A stretch of 12,666 nt of DNA from Saccoglossus kowalevskii. Lineage: Eukaryota; Hemichordata; Enteropneusta; Harrimaniidae. Positions 8,921-12,666 of the stretch are shown here, one piece after another. A program made the position numbers and the translations under genes. The stretch's first letter is position 1. Each line of letters opens with the position of its first letter. Location: the NCBI RefSeq assembly GCF_000003605.2, contig NW_003147074.1, positions 1 through 12,666 of the forward strand, in the 5' to 3' direction. The notes beneath the pieces were generated by a model that searched no databases, was not told where the DNA came from, and saw nothing but the letters and a program-made list of their open reading frames with translations.

Positions 8921-9326
8921 ATGCATGTGCACAAAGACGTATTTATGATTAATATGCATGTATTCAAAGACTGTATTTGATATTAATATGCATGTATTCA
9001 AGGACTGTGATTGGGATCAATATGCATGTATTCAAAGATTGTATTTGAGATCAATATGCATGTATTCGAAGACTGAATTTGGGATCAATATGCATGTATT
9101 CCATGACAGTAATTGGGATCAATATGCATGTGCACAAAGACGTATTTATGATTAATATGCATGTATTCAAAGAATGTATTTGATATCAATATGCATGTAT
9201 TCAAGGACTGTGATTTGGATCAATATGCATGTATTCAAAGATTGTATTTGAGATCAATATGCATCTATTCAAAGACTGTATTTGGGATCAATATGCATGT
9301 ATTCCATGACAGTAATTGAGATCAAT
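8921..9326. repeat. Tandem duplication of a 203-bp six-monomer unit
   Basis: Two adjacent copies (8921-9123 and 9124-9326) of one 33-bp GTGCAC monomer plus five 34-bp monomers (33 + 5 x 34 = 203). Each has the order GTGCAC, GTATTTGATAT, GGACTGTGATT, GTATTTGAGATC, GACTG(T/A)ATTTGGG, CCATGACAGTAATTG. The GTGCAC sites at 8927 and 9130 are exactly 203 apart. Block S1 (from 3168) opens with the same series, so this is a basic six-monomer module of the array. Confidence 0.88.
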
Positions 9327-9846
9327 ATGCATGTGTTCAAAGCCTGTTATTGGGATCAATATGCATGTCTTCATTCGATCATAGACTGTGATTGGGATCA
9401 ATATGCATGTGTTCAAAGACTGAAATTGGGATCAATATGCATGTATTCAAAGATTGTATTTGATATCAATATGCATGTATTCAAGGACTGTGATTGGGAT
9501 CAATATGCATGTATTCCAAGATTGTATTTGAGATCAATATGCATGTATTCCAAGACTGTATTTGGGATCAATATGCATGTATTCCATGACAGTAATTGGG
9601 ATTTATATGCATGTGTTCAAAGCCTGTTATTGGGATAAATATGCATGTCTTCATTCGATCATAGACTGTGATTGGGATCAATATGGATGTGTTCAAAGAC
9701 TGTAATTGGGATCAATATGCATGTATTCACAGACAGAAATTGGTATCAATATGCATGTATTCGAAGACTGTAATTTGGATCAATATGCATGTATTCCATG
9801 ACAGTAATTGGGATCAATTTGCATGTGTTCAATGACTGTAATTGGA
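9327..9846. repeat. 280-bp module repeated around two CTTCATT monomers
   Basis: The CTTCATT monomers at 9369 and 9649 are 280 bp apart (one 42-bp plus seven 34-bp monomers). In both cases they are preceded by CCATGACAGTAATTG and GTGTTCAAAGCCTGTTATT, and followed by GATCATAGACTGTGATTGGG and a GTGTTCAAAGACTG monomer. Between them runs the GATATC/GAGATC series. The second unit has GGGATTTATATG, GGGATAAAT and ATGGATG where the first has the usual forms. Confidence 0.8.
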
Positions 9847-10620
9847 ATCAATTTACATGTGTTCAAAGCCTGTAATTGGGAACAATATGCATGTATTCAA
9901 TGACTGTAATTGGGATCAATATGCATGTATTCAAGGATTGTATTTTATATCAATATGCATGTATTCAAAGATTGTAATTGGGATTAATATGCATGTATTC
10001 AAAGACCGTGATTGGGATCAATATGCATGTGTTCAAAAACTGGAATTGGGATCAATATGCATGTATTCAAAGACTGTATTTGGGATCAATATGCATGTAT
10101 TCAAAGATTGTATTTTATATCAATATGCATGTATTCAAAGACTGTAATTTGGATTAATATACATGTATTCAAAGACTGTGATTGGGATCAATTTGCATGT
10201 ATTCAAAGATTGTAATTGGGATTAATATGCATGTATTCAATGACTGTAATTGGGATCAATATGCATTTGCACAAAGACGTATTTATGATTAATATGCATG
10301 TATTCCAAGACTGTGATTGGGATCAATTTGCATGTATTCAAAGATTGTAATTGGGATCAATATGCATGTATTCAAAGACTATAATTGGAATCAATATGCA
10401 TGTATTCAAAGACTGTAATTGGGATGAATTGGCATGTATTCAAAGACTGTAATTAGGATCAATATGCATGTATTCAAAGATTGTAATTTCAATCCACATG
10501 CATGTATTCAAAGATTGTAATTGGAAACAATATGCTTGTATTCAAAGATTGTAATTCGGATCACTATGCATGTTATAAAAGACTGTGATTGGGATCAATA
10601 TGCATGTATTCAATGACTGT
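9847..10620. repeat. Higher-order block U, copy 1
   Basis: A 774-bp segment repeated at 11418-12191, offset 1571, with about a dozen mismatches by eye (roughly 98%). Ordered markers: TTTACATGTGTTC, two TTTTATATC monomers (9941 and 10111, 170 bp apart), TTTGGATTAATATACATG (10151), a degraded site TTGCAC (10267) where GTGCAC stands in the other copy, GACTATAATTGG, GAATTGGCATG, TTCAATCCAC (10488), GTAATTCGGATCACTATG and GTTATAAAAG. Confidence 0.87.
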
Positions 10621-11417
10621 GATTGGGATCAATATGCATGTGTTAAAAGCCTGTTATTGGGATTATTATGCATGTGTTCAAAGACTGTATTTGGCATCAA
10701 TATGCATGTAGTCAATGACTGTGATTGAGATCTATTTGTATGTATTCAAAGATTTTATTTGAGATCAATATGCATGTATTCAATGACTGTGATTGGGATC
10801 TATTTGTAAGAATTCAAAGATTTTATTTGAGATCAATATGCATGTATTCAACTACAGTAATTAGGATCAATATGCATGTGTTAAAAACCTGATATTGGGG
10901 TCAATATGCATGTGTTCATTCGATCATAGACTGTGATTGGGATCAGTATGCATGTTTTCAAAGATTCTATTTTGGATCAATATGCATGTATTCCAAGACT
11001 GTAATTGGAATCAATATGCATGTGTTCAATGACTGCATTTGGAATCAATATGCATGTATTCAAAGACTGTGATTGGGATCAATATTCATGTATTCAAAGA
11101 TTGTAATTGGGATCAATATGCATGTATTCAATGATTGTATGTGAGATCAATATGCAGGTATTACAAAACTGTAATTGGGATCAATATGCATGTTTTCAAA
11201 GATTCCATTTTGGATCAATATGCATGTATTCCAAGACTGTAATTGTGATCAATATGCATGTGTTCGATGACTGCATTTGGGATCAATATGCATGTATTCA
11301 AAGACTGTGATTGGGATCTGTATGCATATGCTCAAAGATTGTAATTGTGATCAATATGCATGTATTCAAAGATTTTATTTGAGATCAATATGCATGTATT
11401 CAATGACTGTGATTGGG
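10621..11417. repeat. Inter-U spacer of more divergent monomers
   Basis: About 23 monomers between U1 and U2 that differ more from the consensus than other parts. A 68-bp (two-monomer) duplication is seen with GACTGTGATTG(A/G)GATCTATTTGTA at 10713 and 10781, each followed by GATTTTATTTGAG. A 238-bp (seven-monomer) offset links CATGTTTTCAAAGATTC at 10951 to 11189, followed in both by CCAAGACTGTAATTG and GACTGCATTTGG. A degraded CTTCATT monomer (GTTCATTCGATC) lies at 10914, and TTCAACTACAG (about 10849) is shared with 5996. Confidence 0.75.
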
Positions 11418-12191
11418 ATCTATTTACATGTGTTCAAAGCCTGTAATTGTGAACAATATGCATGTATTCAATGACTGTAATTGGGATCAATATGCATGTA
11501 TTCAAAGATTGTATTTTATATCAATATGCATGTATTCAAAGATTGTAATTTGGATTAATATGCATGTATTCAAAGACCGTGATTGGGATCAATATGCATG
11601 TGTTCAAAAACTGTAAGTGGGATCAATATGCATGTATTCGAAGACTGTATTTGGGATCAATATGCATGTATTCAAAGATTGTATTTTATATCAATATGCA
11701 TGTATTCAAAGACTGTAATTTGGACTAATATACATGTATTCAAAGACTGTGATTGGGATCAATTTGCATGTATTCAAAGATTGTAATTGGGATTAATATG
11801 CATGTATTCAAAGACTGTAATTGGGATCAATATGCATGTGCACAAAGACGTATTTATGATTAATATGCATGTATTCCAAGACTGTGATTGGGATCAATTT
11901 GCATGTATTCAAAGATTGTAATTGGGATCAATATGCATGTATTCAAAGACTATAATTGGAATCAATATGCATGTATTCAAAGACTGTAATTGGGATCAAT
12001 TGGCATGTATTCAAAGACTGTAATTGGGATCAATATGCATGTATTCAAAGATTGTAATTTCAATCCACATGCATGTATTCAAAGATTGTAATTGGAAACA
12101 GTATGCTTGTATTCAAAGATTGTAATTCGGATCACTATGCATGTTATAAAAGACTGTGATTGGGATCAATATGCATGTATTCAATGACTGT
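11418..12191. repeat. Higher-order block U, copy 2
   Basis: Second copy of the 774-bp U block. TTTTATATC monomers are at about 11512 and 11682 (again 170 bp apart), GTGCAC is intact at 11838-11843, TTCAATCCAC at 12059 and GTTATAAAAG near 12141. The intact GTGCAC here against TTGCAC in U1 indicates the site was lost in U1. The blocks diverge after CAATGACTGT at 12191. Confidence 0.87.
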
Positions 12192-12666
12192 AATTGGGAT
12201 CAATTTACATGTATTTAAAGACTGTAATTGGAATCAATATGCATGTGCACAAAGACGTATTTATAATTAATATGCATGTATTCAAAGACTGTGATTGGGA
12301 TCGATTTGCATGTATTTAAAGATTGTACTTGGGATTAATATGCATGTATTCAAAGATTGTATTTGGGATCCATATTCATGTATTCAAAGACTGTGATTGG
12401 GATCTGTATGCATGTGCTCAAAGATTGTAATTGGGATCAACATGCATGTATTCAAAGATTGTAATTGTGATCAATATGCATGTATTCAAAGACTGTGATT
12501 GGGATTAATATGCTTGTAGTCAAAAATTGGAATTAAGATCAATATGCATGTATTGAAAGATTGTAACTGGGGTCAATATGCATGTATTCGAAGACTGTAT
12601 TTGGGATCAATATGCATGTATTCAAATATTGTATTTTATATCAATATGCATGTATTTAAAGACTGA
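12192..12666. repeat. Tail of window, array continuing
   Basis: About 14 monomers. A GTGCAC monomer is at 12245-12250, with TTTATAATTAAT rather than TTTATGATTAAT. The variant GGATCTGTATGCATGTGCTC near 12400 is shared with about 11315 (offset 1086). The last 80 bp, TTCGAAGACTGTATTTGGG then TTTTATATC (12631), match 11632 onward at offset 950, suggesting that another U-like copy begins at the window edge. The array does not end here. Confidence 0.8.

Larger units (their letters stand above)
1..12666. repeat. 34-bp AT-rich satellite array, whole window
   Basis: The entire window is a head-to-tail array of a monomer whose modal length is 34 bp. Its conserved parts are ATGCATGTATTC (1-12), AAAGACTG (13-20), TAATTGGG (21-28) and ATCAAT (29-34). 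All monomers face the same way; I saw no inverted segment. Common substitutions are CTG to TTG at 18-20, TAATT to TATTT or TGATT around 21-25, GGGATC to GAGATC or GATATC, and CAAT to TAAT. Length variants of 32, 33 and 42 bp occur. Consensus GC is 11 of 34 and CpG is nearly absent. No unique sequence borders the array, so its full extent is unknown. Seen directly: the period and orientation. Inferred: eukaryotic satellite DNA. The family is not recognised. Confidence 0.98.

Noticed and set aside
9282-9638. 118-codon plus-strand ORF and about 27 other plus-strand ORFs of 62-101 codons as genes
   Set aside because: All are translations of the same 34-bp repeat in rotating frames. Several overlap each other in different frames, many start at TTG, almost all stop at the same consensus position, and no promoter, intron pattern or non-repeat sequence accompanies them.
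1-12666. CRISPR array (short, regularly spaced repeats)
   Set aside because: There are no unique spacers. The whole 34-bp period is repeated, copies vary along their length, and no cas genes are present.
1-12666. Tandem-repeat protein gene such as a 34-residue TPR, PPR or TAL-like protein
   Set aside because: The 34-residue periodicity comes from three 34-bp monomers read in rotating frames, not from a codon-phased repeat. Each frame meets stops within a few monomers, and the residues do not fit the conserved positions of those families.
1-12666. Telomeric repeat or centromere protein-binding box
   Set aside because: The monomer is not a short G-rich telomeric repeat, and no CENP-B-box-like sequence is visible. 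Centromeric location is possible but cannot be shown from this sequence.
1-12666. Transposable element, terminal inverted repeats or target-site duplications within the array
   Set aside because: No stretch of non-satellite sequence longer than a few bases interrupts the array, all monomers share one orientation, and no long inverted repeat was seen.
1-12666. Hairpin or cruciform formation from ATGCAT
   Set aside because: The perfect palindrome is only 6 bp and its flanks do not continue the dyad (T opposite G), so a stable cruciform is not supported.
1-12666. Promoters, terminators or ribosome-binding sites
   Set aside because: AT-rich strings resembling TATA boxes, such as TTATAAAA at about 1432, 10573 and 12144, are variants of the monomer with no gene downstream.

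Overview
The whole 12,666-base window is satellite DNA: one head-to-tail tandem array of a roughly 34-bp, AT-rich monomer (consensus about 32% GC, roughly 370 copies). The array runs off both ends of the window. I see no protein-coding gene, RNA gene, mobile element, CRISPR array or unique flanking sequence. A kilobase-scale, multi-level satellite like this points to a eukaryotic chromosome, as in pericentromeric, subtelomeric or other heterochromatic arrays. I do not recognise the family and cannot name the organism.

The consensus monomer, by position, is ATGCATGTATTC (1-12), AAAGACTG (13-20), TAATTGGG (21-28), ATCAAT (29-34). Marker variants include a 33-bp form carrying GTGCAC, a 42-bp form with 8 extra bases (CTTCATT..ATCATAG), a form with TTTTATATC, a form with a 5-bp insertion, and a cluster of contracted 32/33-bp forms. 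These markers recur in fixed orders and show a higher-order structure made by repeated block duplication.

Layout, with block names that are mine: 1-301 lead-in; Q1 302-813; P1 814-1289; GTGCAC plus T module 1290-1470; mixed and contracted monomers 1471-1792; P2 1793-2268; R1 2269-3167; S1 3168-3860; partial Q 3861-4024; P3 4025-4500; R2 4501-5841, with an internal 12-13-monomer duplication; R2-to-Q2 link 5842-6222; Q2 6223-6768; P4 (truncated) 6769-7142; Q3 7143-7654; P5 (two monomers shorter) 7655-8062; R3 8063-8920; a 203-bp six-monomer duplication 8921-9326; a 280-bp repeated module to about 9846; U1 9847-10620; spacer with 68-bp and 238-bp duplications 10621-11417; U2 11418-12191; tail 12192-12666.

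By eye, many copies separated by kilobases differ at only 0-2% of positions: P1 and P2 differ at 2 of 476 bases, and Q1 and Q3 at 2 of 512. Neighbouring monomers within a block differ far more. This is the usual signature of recent unequal exchange or amplification of multi-monomer blocks. Open reading frames up to 118 codons occur, but they are by-products of the repeat: 34 is not a multiple of 3, so each reading frame cycles through all three phases of the same sequence and closes at the consensus TAA or its TGA variant. The window holds no gene system. Its interest lies in the satellite architecture and in a few motif-density observations listed as findings.
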